NCBI RefSeq assembly: GCF_900114115.1
Contig: NZ_FORX01000002.1
Location: 1-64,000 of the forward strand
Reading direction: 5' to 3'
Length of the DNA stretch: 64,000 nucleotides
DNA from: Desulfomicrobium apsheronum
GTDB taxonomy: Bacteria; Desulfobacterota; Desulfovibrionia; Desulfovibrionales; Desulfomicrobiaceae
The notes beneath the pieces are model-generated. The model was not told the DNA's origin and searched no databases. It saw only the letters and a list, made by a program, of their open reading frames with translations. Below are positions 1-7,986 of the stretch, in pieces; position 1 is the first letter of the stretch, and each line of letters begins with the position of its first letter. The position numbers and the translations under genes were made by a program.

Positions 1-1
1 G

Positions 2-331
2 TTGCCTGCCAAGCTGAGAATGGACAACGGGCCGGAACTGATTTCCGTGTTGCTGGCTGACTGGGCCGAGAAGAATGGTGTGGAATTGGAGTTCATCCAG
101 CCAGGTAAGCCAACACAGAATTCGTACATTGAACGCTTTAACAGGACCTACAGGGAAGAGGTGCTGGACTTCTATCTGTTCAAATCCCTGACGGAAGTGA
201 AAGAAATTACGGAGAATTGGCTGAGGCAGTACAACGAGGAACGGCCCCATGAATCTCTTGGCAATTTGACCCCGGCAGAGTTCCTCATGAAAAATTCACC
301 CAAGGAAGTCTCTACTTTTGGATGGCACTAA
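2..331 (+). mobile_element. IS3-family transposase OrfB, C-terminal part (window edge)
   Basis: This is the end of a DDE (rve-type) transposase that catalyses insertion-sequence transposition; the N-terminal half lies before the window. The visible 109 codons hold the second catalytic Asp in the RMDNGPE motif and the catalytic Glu in NSYIERFNRTYREE, followed by the typical IS3 tail with ERPHESLG and TPAEFL. There is no start codon because the frame enters from the left edge. The element ends about 15 bases after the stop (see the adjacent repeat) and joins directly onto a truncated gene, so this copy interrupts it. Family assignment is firm; the exact IS3 subgroup is not determined. Confidence 0.9.
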
Positions 332-347
332 CTTGGGGAGGGTTACA
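327..347 (+). repeat. Probable right terminal inverted repeat of the IS3 element
   Basis: A short stretch beginning cactaacttgggg and ending ggttaca follows the transposase stop. Its reverse complement begins with TG, as IS3-family ends usually do, and the interrupted gene resumes directly after it. The left repeat is outside the window, so the assignment rests on position and the terminal CA only. Confidence 0.5.
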
Positions 348-860
348 GTAGGAATACAAAAAATCTCAACCAAGATTGTTCAGTTACCGTCTGTAGACAA
401 TGGATACATGACTATAGCCTCTACGACCGTTGTTTTTGATGATGGGCGAGAGTTTACGGATGTTGGGGATGCTTCTCCTGATAATGTGCCTAGGGGTTGT
501 GCTGGACGATATGTCAGTATGGCATCTACTCGGTCAAAAGGCAGAGCTTTATCCGATGCGTTGAATATTAAAAACATGGTTGAAGATGCTGGGCAGGATA
601 GATCGCAGGAGTATACAGGTGAAGTGATCGATGTGGAGTATAGAGAAGTTAAGCAAGAGGCTCTACCTGCTTCATCAGAAGTGCGTAATGGCGGTGGAAG
701 TAAACCAGCAACGCAAAAGCAGATTGACTTGATTGAGATGAAAGGTAAAAAAAAGTCTATAGATCATCACAATTATGTTTATAATAAATTTGGGAAAAAT
801 CTTGATCAGTTATGCGGTAGTGAAGCTGATGCTATCATAAAAGAATTGGATAAAAAATAA
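348..860 (+). pseudogene. Rad52/ERF-like DNA recombination protein, 5'-truncated by IS3
   Basis: About 170 codons of a gene whose 5' part is missing at the IS end. The visible part has a pattern of beta strands with FTDVGDASPDN, then SMASTRSKGRALSDALN, which resembles the conserved helix of Rad52/ERF-type single-strand annealing or related plasmid/phage proteins. Its linker and C-terminus (KPATQKQIDLI) resemble the tail found on many such proteins. An ATG further upstream belongs to the IS sequence, so translation would give a hybrid. It is followed by a strong hairpin terminator. The family call is by pattern and tentative; the truncation is clear from the IS junction. Confidence 0.55.
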
Positions 861-889
861 ACATTTATTATTTTGAAAAAAACATTTTT

Positions 890-927
890 AGAGAAGATGT
901 AAGAATATATATTCTTACATTTTCTCT
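890..927 (+). terminator. Hairpin terminator after the truncated Rad52-like gene
   Basis: A 17-bp stem (890-906 with 911-927, one G.T pair) closes a 4-base loop, 30 bases after the stop codon. The stem is AT-rich and flanked by A/T tracts on both sides, so it may work in both directions. Confidence 0.6.
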
Positions 928-1207
928 AATTTCAAATTGTGGTATTTTGATGCAATTTTGTGCAATGAAGAATCTTGCTGATTGATCATAAATATATAAA
1001 TTTACAGTAAGAAAAGTCTATTGTCAGGTGTGATTTGCCCTCTCAAAAAATGCAGAATTTATGCCTTGTGATGGACAGTACTGACATTAAAAATTGGAGC
1101 GTTTTCTGAGGGATATCATTCCACCAAATTGTCTCGAATTTTAATAGCAACGTTCGCTTTTTTGGCCGTAGGACCTGTGGCCATCTTCGACGCGTCGAAG
1201 ACATTTT
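928..1207. other. Non-coding stretch, no feature seen
   Basis: AT-rich sequence without a supported ORF, RNA or clear repeat. It separates the truncated Rad52-like gene from a headless coiled-coil remnant on the other strand. Confidence 0.5.
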
Positions 1208-1422
1208 CTAAGTATCAAGATTATCGAGAATTTTATCTATACCTTTTTTGAGGTCGATCAATTGTTCTCGTAGGGGAGTGAATTCCTGGATTTTATCATC
1301 GGAAGTAATTTTTGCGAGATATCCATGCAAAGCCTCAATCTTTTTCTGGTGAAGATCCGCACCCTGTGATCGAGTTCTGACCTTTTCTGCCGTGGAGGCG
1401 GCTTCAATCTTGGCCTGTATTT
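1208..1422 (-). pseudogene. C-terminal remnant of a charged coiled-coil protein
   Basis: On the minus strand an open frame of about 71 codons has no start codon: it begins immediately after an in-frame TAA at 1423-1425 and ends with TAG at 1208-1210. The peptide is highly charged and heptad-like (EKVRTRSQGADLHQKKIEALHGY, shortened here to EKVRTRSQG and HQKKIEALHG), ending in KKGIDKILDNLDT. It looks like the tail of a larger helical protein that lost its 5' end. The parent family is not recognised. Confidence 0.4.
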
Positions 1423-1424
1423 AG

Positions 1425-1715
1425 CAAAAAGCTCCTGTCATAGCCGCAGAGGCCGAGTCCAGCGACGATCTGTTCGTGGAGGTTGGCGACCGTGTCACCT
1501 ACTGCTCGCTCGACGCACCTAACGACCGACGCAATGTGTTAATCGTGGACAGCGCGAGCAACATCAAGATGGGACTCATCAATGAGGAGGCTCCGCTTGC
1601 CCAGGCTCTGCTTGGTTTGTCCACCGGCGATATCGGGATTTTGGAAATCCAAGGCCACAAACCCCGGCGCCTGCATGTGCTGAAAATCCAGCGCGAAAAG
1701 GAGCTGCAGGCTTGA
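1425..1715 (+). pseudogene. Remnant with a GreA/GreB C-terminal-like domain
   Basis: The frame is open from just after a stop at 1422-1424 to 1715. It reads VEVGDRVTYCS..., PLAQALLGLSTGD and ILEIQGHKPRRLHVLKI, which matches the pattern of the GreA/GreB C-terminal fold (VGD..V.Y, PLG.ALLG...GD). This fold closes stand-alone Gre-like proteins and also the tails of some large DNA helicase/nuclease proteins. The codon frame extends upstream of the first possible GTG start (1476) without a start codon, so this is probably the 3' end of a longer gene joined here by recombination. It borders the opposite-strand coiled-coil remnant almost base to base, which marks a rearrangement junction near 1423. 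Confidence 0.5.
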
Positions 1716-1989
1716 GGGGACTGGATTCGCTTCATGGTCTGGTAGAGCTTCACGTCGACTTGATGACCATTCCGGTCGAATGTCATTGCGGATCAGGATC
1801 GAACTGACGACCTCTTGAATGCCATACCTCAATAAATAGAACGTGTTGCTGATATTCTTAGATCTTTAGCCGAAAATGAATGTCATTTTTTGGCTGTATT
1901 TGGTCGAACAGTGGCGGTCCTGCCAATAGACAGCCTAAGAGCCGCCAAAACATCTATCTAAATAACATAGTCCGCATAAATATTCTTGC
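1716..1989. other. Non-coding stretch with a tRNA scrap and a hairpin
   Basis: No supported gene. It holds the tRNA-like remnant described separately and an imperfect hairpin at 1868-1895 (agccgaaaatga paired with tcattttttggct) that could terminate transcription. Confidence 0.5.
1789..1828 (-). pseudogene. tRNA 3'-half remnant (T arm, no CCA end)
   Basis: Read on the minus strand, the sequence contains GGTCGTCAGTTCGATCCTGA. This is a T arm with a TTCGATC loop and a 5-bp stem (GTCAG/CTGAT, one G.T pair), preceded by a plausible variable loop and anticodon-stem strand. The acceptor strand and CCA are missing. Translated tRNA 3' ends typically give a peptide like GIQEVVSSILI, and that is exactly what this strand gives. 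It is probably a scar of an integration site; the tRNA identity is not determined. Confidence 0.45.
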
Positions 1990-3648
1990 TCAAGTTGAAG
2001 ACATCGTCGAGATGACGCAGTTGCGACCATTATTTTTTCCGAAATAAAGCATTGCGTCTGCCTCCTTTATGATCTCATCTATGGATTTTTTTGGATCAAA
2101 CGCGGAGACCCCAAGAGTCATTGTTACATTCAGTGTGATGTTATCAAAAGAAATTTCTTTGTGTTCAATTGCACTTCGTACCTTTTCAGCAAGAGAAACG
2201 CCGTCTGCTAAATTACAGGATGTGCCTAGGATAAGAAATTCTTCACCACCCCATCTAGAAACACTGTCTTCATTTCTGATATTTTTAGACATTATTTTCG
2301 ATAGTTGTTTAAGGACGATGTCGCCGCACCCGTGTCCATGAGTGTCATTGATAACTTTAAAATGATCAATATCTCCAAGTATGATCACGAAGCTAGAATC
2401 ATTTCTTGAACATCTTGAGTATTCCTCTGTAAGTCGTTCATACATTGACCTTCTATTCCATAAGCCTGTCAAGTAGTCGAGGTATGCTACGTCTTTAAGT
2501 TTTCCAAAAGCTTTCTCGACCTTGTCCTTCTCTAGTCGTAAAGACTTTTCTTTTTTTTCTATTGTTTCAACATAAGAACTGATCAGTCCGTTAATGTGTT
2601 TTTCAAATGCAACAAGGAAACTAAATGAAATTACAAGTATGCAAAAAATAACAAACCCAAGAATTTGAATCTGATTTTTATACGTCTTGTCCATAGATTG
2701 TTGTTCTTTAATTACCAGATTATCAACATCGTCAAGATAGACGCCAGTTGCAATAACCCAGTTATAAGGCTTGTATAATTTCGCGTATGTTAATTTGTGC
2801 GAAATATTATCTGTATTCATTTTTTTAAAGTAATAATCAAAATATAAATCACCGTTAATTTTCACTCCGTCGAGTTCAGTCTTGTATGGAAAATCTCCAT
2901 TAATGTCTTGCATTTTCGTTGAAAGTTTAAGCCCTTCTGTATGCGGAAGATTTGGATGGACAAGACGAATTGCATAATCGTCCCCACCGTCATAATTGAT
3001 TATTTCATTGATCCAGATATAGCCATCGTCTCCAAGTCGAACTGCTCGAATAAGATCTTTGATACGATTTTTTACATTTGTTTCAAAAGTGTCCCTAGAG
3101 ACAAAGACATATATACTGAATCCTTCATTCGAAATAGCTGTAGCGATAGCAGGATACAGTTCCCTGTTATTTGCATTTAATGATACTGTTCTGGCAAATA
3201 TTTCCGCAGCATTATCATCTGACGAGCCAACTACATGTGAATTTTTTGTATCGTAAACTATGAAACTTATGATATTGTTTATATTTTTCCTGGTTGAATC
3301 CTGAATACGTTCATTTTGAACATTCAACAGCGACTCATCGAGGATCGGCTCCTTCCACGCATGTGACGTAAACAAGATGTTAGAAACTTCGGCACAAATC
3401 TCGTTGTATTCTCTAGCAGTGTCTGTCTTTATAAATTCAATTTCTAAAATTGTTCTGTTTACCACATCGTACAAATGACGTTTTTTCTCTGAAATAATGC
3501 TTTGAGATAGTTGCTCAGTCTTTGACTGGTACTCTTTTTTTAAATTCAAAAAATAGGGCGCACTCATTGACGCTGCGATGAATATTATCGCAACTATACC
3601 ACTGAGATAGTAATAAAAACGAATTTTTTGGCGAGCTATTAGTTTCAT
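1990..3648 (-). CDS. Membrane diguanylate cyclase with periplasmic Cache-type sensor
   Basis: A 552-aa protein expected to make cyclic di-GMP from GTP in response to a periplasmic ligand. It has an N-terminal membrane helix (about residues 12-32), a large extracytoplasmic region with the features of a double Cache domain (DGYIWIN near the middle, then YNWVIATGVYLDDV), a second helix (about 330-350), a short coiled coil and a GGDEF domain. The active-site motif is intact as WGGEEF, and an RxxD (RNED) five residues before it matches the product-inhibition I-site. It stands alone; AT-rich composition sets it apart from the GC-rich T3SS block. The ligand is unknown. Confidence 0.88.
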   Translation of the reverse strand: MKLIARQKIRFYYYLSGIVAIIFIAASMSAPYFLNLKKEYQSKTEQLSQSIISEKKRHLYDVVNRTILEIEFIKTDTAREYNEICAEVSNILFTSHAWKEPILDESLLNVQNERIQDSTRKNINNIISFIVYDTKNSHVVGSSDDNAAEIFARTVSLNANNRELYPAIATAISNEGFSIYVFVSRDTFETNVKNRIKDLIRAVRLGDDGYIWINEIINYDGGDDYAIRLVHPNLPHTEGLKLSTKMQDINGDFPYKTELDGVKINGDLYFDYYFKKMNTDNISHKLTYAKLYKPYNWVIATGVYLDDVDNLVIKEQQSMDKTYKNQIQILGFVIFCILVISFSFLVAFEKHINGLISSYVETIEKKEKSLRLEKDKVEKAFGKLKDVAYLDYLTGLWNRRSMYERLTEEYSRCSRNDSSFVIILGDIDHFKVINDTHGHGCGDIVLKQLSKIMSKNIRNEDSVSRWGGEEFLILGTSCNLADGVSLAEKVRSAIEHKEISFDNITLNVTMTLGVSAFDPKKSIDEIIKEADAMLYFGKNNGRNCVISTMSST

Positions 3649-3952
3649 TTTTTGTTGCTGTTTTTCATAGGCTCAACTGTCCGTGACGGGGCATCCCAAT
3701 TTGTCCAAATATCCAAACAGTCTCTTACCTAACAGTCCGAATTATTTCTTTCCGTATCGAACATTGCCCACACCTCGCACCTTTTGCAAGTACGAAATGG
3801 ACGCCTGATTGTATCTCAAACGTCCGCTAAGATGTTCTGAATTTGGCTGGTTGGAACTGAATTTCTTGGAAAATCGGCAGGCGGATTCACAGGCCCCTGG
3901 GATTCCTGGACTGACTTTATGTATTGCAATACTCGTCAGCCCAGGATGCACA
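3649..3952. other. Intergenic stretch, no supported gene
   Basis: A 69-codon minus-strand frame (3742-3951) lies here, but it has no good ribosome site and no recognisable domain; it begins just downstream of the frameshifted gene's stop. I see no RNA gene or clear repeat. Confidence 0.4.
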
Positions 3953-4443
3953 TTATTTACTCAGAATATCCCTTCTTTTAGCATCAAACCTTCTATTCTC
4001 TTTATCTACCTTTTCGTCAAATTTTGCATATGCCTCATCAACCTTTTTCTTATACTTGTTTCGTTTTTTTTTTTTGATTTTTTTTATCTTGTATTCTTTT
4101 GCGCTTTCGCGATCGAACTCATCACGAGACTTGGTTATTTTTTTATCTAATTCTTCGTAAAGCTGTTTAATGTTGCGGTCATGCTCGTCACTAAGTTTAT
4201 CTAATTCTCTATATTTTTATCAGAAATTTCTCCTGAATATTTATCTGTAATTTTATATCCTCTCGTTCTCAAATCTATTCCAGTATTTTCTTTTGAAATT
4301 CGCTTTCTTTCATTGATAGTTTTGTCGAAGACATCATTTAAAATTTGATCGACAAATTCTTTGGAATTATTACGTTGATCGGCGAACGACATAGACCAAA
4401 ATAGAATTGTGATAAGTACAATCGTCCAGAATTTTATTTTCAA
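3953..4443 (-). pseudogene. Secreted Lys-rich coiled-coil protein, broken by a -1 frameshift
   Basis: The start at 4443 gives a signal peptide (MKIKFWTIVLITILFWSMSFA) and about 80 codons ending at TAG (4201-4203). Read in the -1 frame after a run of five A (about 4216-4220), the frame stays open to TAA at 3953-3955. That adds about 83 codons of highly charged helix: YRELDKLSDEHDR, LYEELDKKI, then a run of Lys (KIKKIKKKKRNK) and NRRFDAKRRD. Both halves have the same low GC and charged character, so they are most simply one 160-residue exported protein split by a single-base change. Function is not recognised. A sequencing error in the homopolymer or slippage during expression are alternatives. 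Confidence 0.55.
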
Positions 4444-4537
4444 GCTCCTTCAGTAAAGTTCAAAATCATCGAAGGTTAACCTGTCTTTAATGCCCGTTAT
4501 TCAGATCACCTGAGATATATATCACTTCTTTGAAGTC

Positions 4538-4557
4538 CCCCGCTGAGCTTTGTGGGG
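4538..4557 (+). promoter_or_regulatory. Leader hairpin before the ERF gene
   Basis: ccccgc (4538-4543) pairs with gtgggg (4552-4557) and is followed by aataatttta and the ERF ribosome site. It is the first of five hairpins placed just upstream of start codons in this cassette. Confidence 0.45.
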
Positions 4558-4584
4558 AATAATTTTATCGACAACGGAGTGATC

Positions 4585-5253
4585 ATGCACGACCAGAATT
4601 ACTGCTCATCCGAGACGACCAAGCTGGCTAAGGCCCTGATCCAGGTGCAACGTACTTTGCAGCCTGCAACCAAAGACCGTCTCAACCCTTTCACCCATTC
4701 CAACTACGCCACCCTAAACAGCGTCATGGATTCTTGCCGCGAAGCGCTGCTCACCAACGGCATCTGGCTAACCCAGTATCCAGTCCCATCGGAACCTGGC
4801 CATCTCGGGCTTGTAACCAAGCTGGTCCATGCTGAATCCGGGGAGTGGCAAGCGTCCCATGCCGTAGTCCCATTGCCGAAGAACGATCCCCAGGGCCTTG
4901 GTATCGCCATGACCTACATCCGGCGCTATTCCATTTCCGCCATGCTCGGCATTGTGACCGAGGAGGACACGGACGTGAATGTGCCCAAGGATTCCGGCAA
5001 GAATGGTGCTCGACCGAAGAGACAGGCGGTTGCAAACGCATCTCGTGAATCCTCGCTTCAAAGCCCGCCACCCATTACGCCATCTCTCCCAAAGCTCGAT
5101 GGCATCACCTACCAGGAGATCACCGCCACTGATGGTCAGGTGTGCATCGTGGCCACCGGCAATACCCAGTCCAAAAAGGAACTCCTGGCCGGAGCTGGGT
5201 TCAAATGGAATCCTCAGCGGAAAATGTGGTGGAAATATGCGCAAGCGTCCTGA
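4585..5253 (+). CDS. ERF-family single-strand DNA annealing protein
   Basis: A 222-aa recombination mediator of the ERF superfamily, phage-type proteins that coat and anneal single-stranded DNA. The N-terminal two-thirds carries the family pattern: LAKALIQVQRTLQPATKD, then NPFTHSNYATLNSVMDSCR, and near residue 100 the helix GIAMTYIRRYSISAMLG. A Pro/Ser-rich linker follows, and the last 40 residues form a small separate segment with GAGFKWNPQRKMWWK. The start at 4585 is chosen because ACGGAG lies seven bases before it; an upstream in-frame GTG would extend into the leader. The next gene is a nuclease, as in phage exonuclease/annealase pairs. Confidence 0.85.
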   Translation: MHDQNYCSSETTKLAKALIQVQRTLQPATKDRLNPFTHSNYATLNSVMDSCREALLTNGIWLTQYPVPSEPGHLGLVTKLVHAESGEWQASHAVVPLPKNDPQGLGIAMTYIRRYSISAMLGIVTEEDTDVNVPKDSGKNGARPKRQAVANASRESSLQSPPPITPSLPKLDGITYQEITATDGQVCIVATGNTQSKKELLAGAGFKWNPQRKMWWKYAQAS

Positions 5254-5277
5254 AAATTCTGGCACAAAACACAAGCG

Positions 5278-5302
5278 AAGGCTGCTCCACTCGGGCAGCT
5301 TT
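5278..5302 (+). promoter_or_regulatory. Leader hairpin before the nuclease gene
   Basis: aaggctgc (5278-5285) pairs with gcagcttt (5295-5302), followed by cgtcatttt and then the GGAGG ribosome site; the stem ends 22 bases before the ATG. It is terminator-like but leaves no room for a promoter. Confidence 0.5.
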
Positions 5303-5324
5303 CGTCATTTTGGAGGCTAAGGGC

Positions 5325-6530
5325 ATGAGTGAATACGTCCAGGTTCAAGCTGACAGAAGCCAAGGTCTCATGAAACTGCTCGCCAGGGGGCTTCTTGAAT
5401 CATCGGCTCAGAGAACCGCGTCATCGCTTGGAGATCGGAGCCTATATATAGGGATGTCGGATATTGGGCGAGCTTTGGAATGCCCACGAGCAGCGGTGGG
5501 GCAAAAGCTTTTTGGAAATGACTATGAACTAGAACTGGATCAGCATGCCGTCCAGGCACAGATCGGCAAACAACTTCGTTTCCAGCGCGGACATTGGTTT
5601 GAGGCGGGTATTGCCCAGGTCTTCAGGCAGCAGCGATTGCCCGTGATCGAGCAACTGGAGATCGTGACGATTCATAATGGGGTGCCGATCAAGGCGCATC
5701 TGGATTTCGTTTTTGTCAGCCCAGTAGGAAAGCCCACGGTCCGGATTTTGGAGCTTAAAAGCTGCGAAAAATTGCCTAAAACATTGTATTCTTCTTACGA
5801 AACTCAGGTTTATGGCCAAGTATGCCTCTTGTGCGCACTTTGGGACCAACCGGCATTTGGCGTCCATGGTGAAGCAGATGGACATGGTAGTTCCGGGCTC
5901 ACTTTTCCGCAGATTTGCCTGGAGAAGTTTGGAATCGAAATGCCAGCCCATCCGTCAGCGGTCGATATCGAGGCATGGGTGCTGTGCCTATCCATGTCGG
6001 ATGCCAAAGCGTTCGGGCCATATCTGCCGGATGACACCATGCTAAATCTCTGCCTCAAAACAGCCGAGGGCCTTTGGCGCAACGTCGATGGGTTGAAGAA
6101 AAATGACGAAGACTTTGACAGCCTGCCCACGGCACAAGGATTTCATCCCCTGTGCTCATGGTGCGAATTCAACGCCGATTGCCCGAAATTTGATGGCCTT
6201 GATCAGCCGCAATGGGGCAACGCACTGGACCAGCTCAAAAACTTGAAAGCTAGACAGGATCAACTGGATGCCGAGATAACGGAAGTCGAGGCGGGTTTGA
6301 AGACAGCCTATGCCTTGAGTGATGTCCATGGGGCATGGATTAGCGTTGGAAGTCAGCGTTTTCGTGTTTCGACTCAAGCCGGAAGACGTACCTTGAACAA
6401 GGACCAATTGCGCTTGGAACTCTCAAAAGTCCTTGGAGAGGATGACGCGGATGCGCTCATCACTAGGTGTGAGTCTGAAGGCAAGTCCTTTGATCGGCTG
6501 AACATCAGCAAGATCAACAAATGCCCATAG
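5325..6530 (+). CDS. Cas4/RecB-like PD-(D/E)XK nuclease with Fe-S cysteines
   Basis: A 401-aa protein predicted to be a DNA exonuclease working with the ERF annealase. Visible nuclease residues are GHWFE near 90, Asp127 in AHLDFVF, Glu143 and Lys145 in ILELKS, and the ETQVYGQ helix near 160. This is the motif order of the Cas4/RecB PD-(D/E)XK family. One Cys lies before the core (C53, in LECPRAA) and three follow it (C277, C280, C286 in LCSWCEFNADC), the arrangement that binds a 4Fe-4S cluster in Cas4 and AddB. The start at 5325 has a TGGAGG site; the longer frame upstream overlaps ERF and the hairpin. There is no CRISPR array or cas gene nearby, so a phage-type recombination role is more likely than adaptation. 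Confidence 0.75.
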   Translation: MSEYVQVQADRSQGLMKLLARGLLESSAQRTASSLGDRSLYIGMSDIGRALECPRAAVGQKLFGNDYELELDQHAVQAQIGKQLRFQRGHWFEAGIAQVFRQQRLPVIEQLEIVTIHNGVPIKAHLDFVFVSPVGKPTVRILELKSCEKLPKTLYSSYETQVYGQVCLLCALWDQPAFGVHGEADGHGSSGLTFPQICLEKFGIEMPAHPSAVDIEAWVLCLSMSDAKAFGPYLPDDTMLNLCLKTAEGLWRNVDGLKKNDEDFDSLPTAQGFHPLCSWCEFNADCPKFDGLDQPQWGNALDQLKNLKARQDQLDAEITEVEAGLKTAYALSDVHGAWISVGSQRFRVSTQAGRRTLNKDQLRLELSKVLGEDDADALITRCESEGKSFDRLNISKINKCP

Positions 6531-6552
6531 GCCCAACAATTTCAATCAACAT

Positions 6553-6584
6553 ATCCCGGCTCCCCGTTACAGGGCGGCCGGGAT
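6553..6584 (+). promoter_or_regulatory. Leader hairpin before the MoxR-like gene
   Basis: atcccggc (6553-6560) pairs perfectly with gccgggat (6577-6584), followed by tttcatttta and a GGAG site. The stem ends 21 bases before the start codon. It may terminate the nuclease transcript or regulate read-through. Confidence 0.55.
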
Positions 6585-6605
6585 TTTCATTTTATGGAGC
6601 ACATT

Positions 6606-7592
6606 ATGACCAATACTATTCGCGATGAGCTTGAGAAACTTCAGCCCATGGAAATGGACGCAGGTACCGTTTTTAGCGGTAGCCCTTCAGGCAGGATCAT
6701 CAGGGGTTATGCCAGCCCATGCAGCTACACACCGACTCCGGATTCCGGTTACATTTTCCACGAGACAAGCCGTGACATCGCTGTCTGGCTCATGAATATA
6801 TCCGATCCCCTGTATGTCTTCGGACCCACGGGTTCAGGAAAAACGAGCGCTATCAAGCAGCTCGCCGCAAGGCTTAACTATCCCGTCTTTGAGATCACAG
6901 GCCACAGTCGTTTGGAATTTCCTGATTTGGTGGGGCACCTGTCGGTTCGAAATGGCAGCATGGAATTCGAGTACGGTCCTCTAGCCTTGGCCATGAAATA
7001 TGGCGGGCTGTTTTTGTTGAACGAAATCGACCTGCTCGAACCGGCTACAGCCACAGGTCTCAATGGCGTTCTTGATGGTGAGGCGTTGTGCATTGCCGAA
7101 AATGGGGGAGAGCTCATCATCCCGCATCCGATGTTTCGATTCGCATCCACAGCCAATACTAACGGCGGGTCCGATGAAACCGGATTATATCAGGGCGCGC
7201 TCAGGCAAAACCTCGCTTTTCTGGATCGCTTTTGGCTTTGTGAGATGGGCTACCCTGCACGGGAAGCCGAGGAGAAACTTCTGGGTGGATGCTGCCCGAA
7301 ATTGCCTGAAAGCATCCGTCAGAAAATGGTCGAATACGCAAACGAGGTTCGCAGGCTTTTCATGGGCGAAGCTGGTGCTGGTATGGCAAACAGTATCGAG
7401 GTCACGTTTTCAACCCGGACCCTTCTGCGTTGGGCTGATCTGACCGTGCGTTTTCAGCCTCTCTCCAGACAAGGGGTCCAACCAGTGACCTATGCCCTGG
7501 ACCGGGCACTGGGATTTCGCGCCACCAGGGAAACCAGGGCCATGCTCCATGAGCTTGCCCAGCGCATTTTTCCTCAGTCCATGGGGGAGTAG
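6606..7592 (+). CDS. MoxR/CbbQ-type AAA+ ATPase
   Basis: A 328-aa AAA+ ATPase of the MoxR/CobS class, chaperone-like machines that remodel partner proteins, commonly together with a VWA protein such as the one at 9717. Walker A is GPTGSGKT (residues 73-80). The Walker B strand is LFLLNEID, followed by LEPATATGLNGVLDGE. The sensor 1 region reads RFASTANTNG, with Asn residues where expected. FSTRTLLRWADL near the C-terminus fits the lid. The start at 6606 is preferred over 6594 because GGAG lies eight bases before it. The gene leads directly, with no terminator, into the WGR-like genes. Confidence 0.82.
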   Translation: MTNTIRDELEKLQPMEMDAGTVFSGSPSGRIIRGYASPCSYTPTPDSGYIFHETSRDIAVWLMNISDPLYVFGPTGSGKTSAIKQLAARLNYPVFEITGHSRLEFPDLVGHLSVRNGSMEFEYGPLALAMKYGGLFLLNEIDLLEPATATGLNGVLDGEALCIAENGGELIIPHPMFRFASTANTNGGSDETGLYQGALRQNLAFLDRFWLCEMGYPAREAEEKLLGGCCPKLPESIRQKMVEYANEVRRLFMGEAGAGMANSIEVTFSTRTLLRWADLTVRFQPLSRQGVQPVTYALDRALGFRATRETRAMLHELAQRIFPQSMGE

Positions 7593-7663
7593 AAAGGAGT
7601 GTAGCTGCTGAAACGCAAAAAGATGCCATCACTCCCGACGACCTGACCAAAGTACGCCAGGCC

Positions 7664-7951
7664 ATGACCTCGGTCCTGCAGGCCATGGCAGCCAACCCAT
7701 CCTACCTGACCAACTGCGCCCACCCTCCATCCGTTCGCCTGGAAAAACCCACACCACATGGCGGCAAATTCTGGAAAGCCGTGGCTCATCCAAACGGTCT
7801 GGCCTTGCAGTGGGGACGGCTCAATACCGCCGGGCAAGGTCGCGTCCTGGATATCCCCAGATGCGCTCAGGGCAATCCGGTGCAGGAGATGATGGATAGG
7901 GCGCTTGCCAAGATCAACGAGGGATACGGGCTTTGCTCGGTAACAACCTGA
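7664..7951 (+). CDS. Small WGR-domain protein
   Basis: A protein of 95 aa from the first ATG. It contains GGKFWKAV, LALQWGRLNTAGQGRVLDI and a helix NPVQEMMDRALAKINEGY, the pattern of a WGR domain, a small nucleic-acid-associated fold found in PARPs and in bacterial regulators. The frame is open further upstream and encodes plausible protein (TPDDLTKVRQAM), and a strong AAAGGAG site lies at 7593-7599. The in-frame codon at the right distance is GTA (7601), so either translation starts at 7664 without an obvious site or one base has changed. It lies between the MoxR ATPase and a diverged paralogue. Confidence 0.6.
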   Translation: MTSVLQAMAANPSYLTNCAHPPSVRLEKPTPHGGKFWKAVAHPNGLALQWGRLNTAGQGRVLDIPRCAQGNPVQEMMDRALAKINEGYGLCSVTT

Positions 7952-7986
7952 AAATCATCACACCAAAAGAGCGAGGTTGAATATAT

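Noticed and set aside
3742..3951. 69-codon minus-strand ORF
   Set aside because: No ribosome site, no recognisable domain, and the start overlaps the stop region of the frameshifted gene; kept only as intergenic remark.
4201..4220. Programmed -1 frameshift in the coiled-coil gene
   Set aside because: The site (gat aaa aat) lacks a classic X XXY YYZ heptamer and no downstream stimulator was seen, so mutation is the simpler reading.
5325..6530. Cas4 as part of a CRISPR system
   Set aside because: No repeat-spacer array and no cas1 or cas2 in the window; the partner is an ERF annealase.
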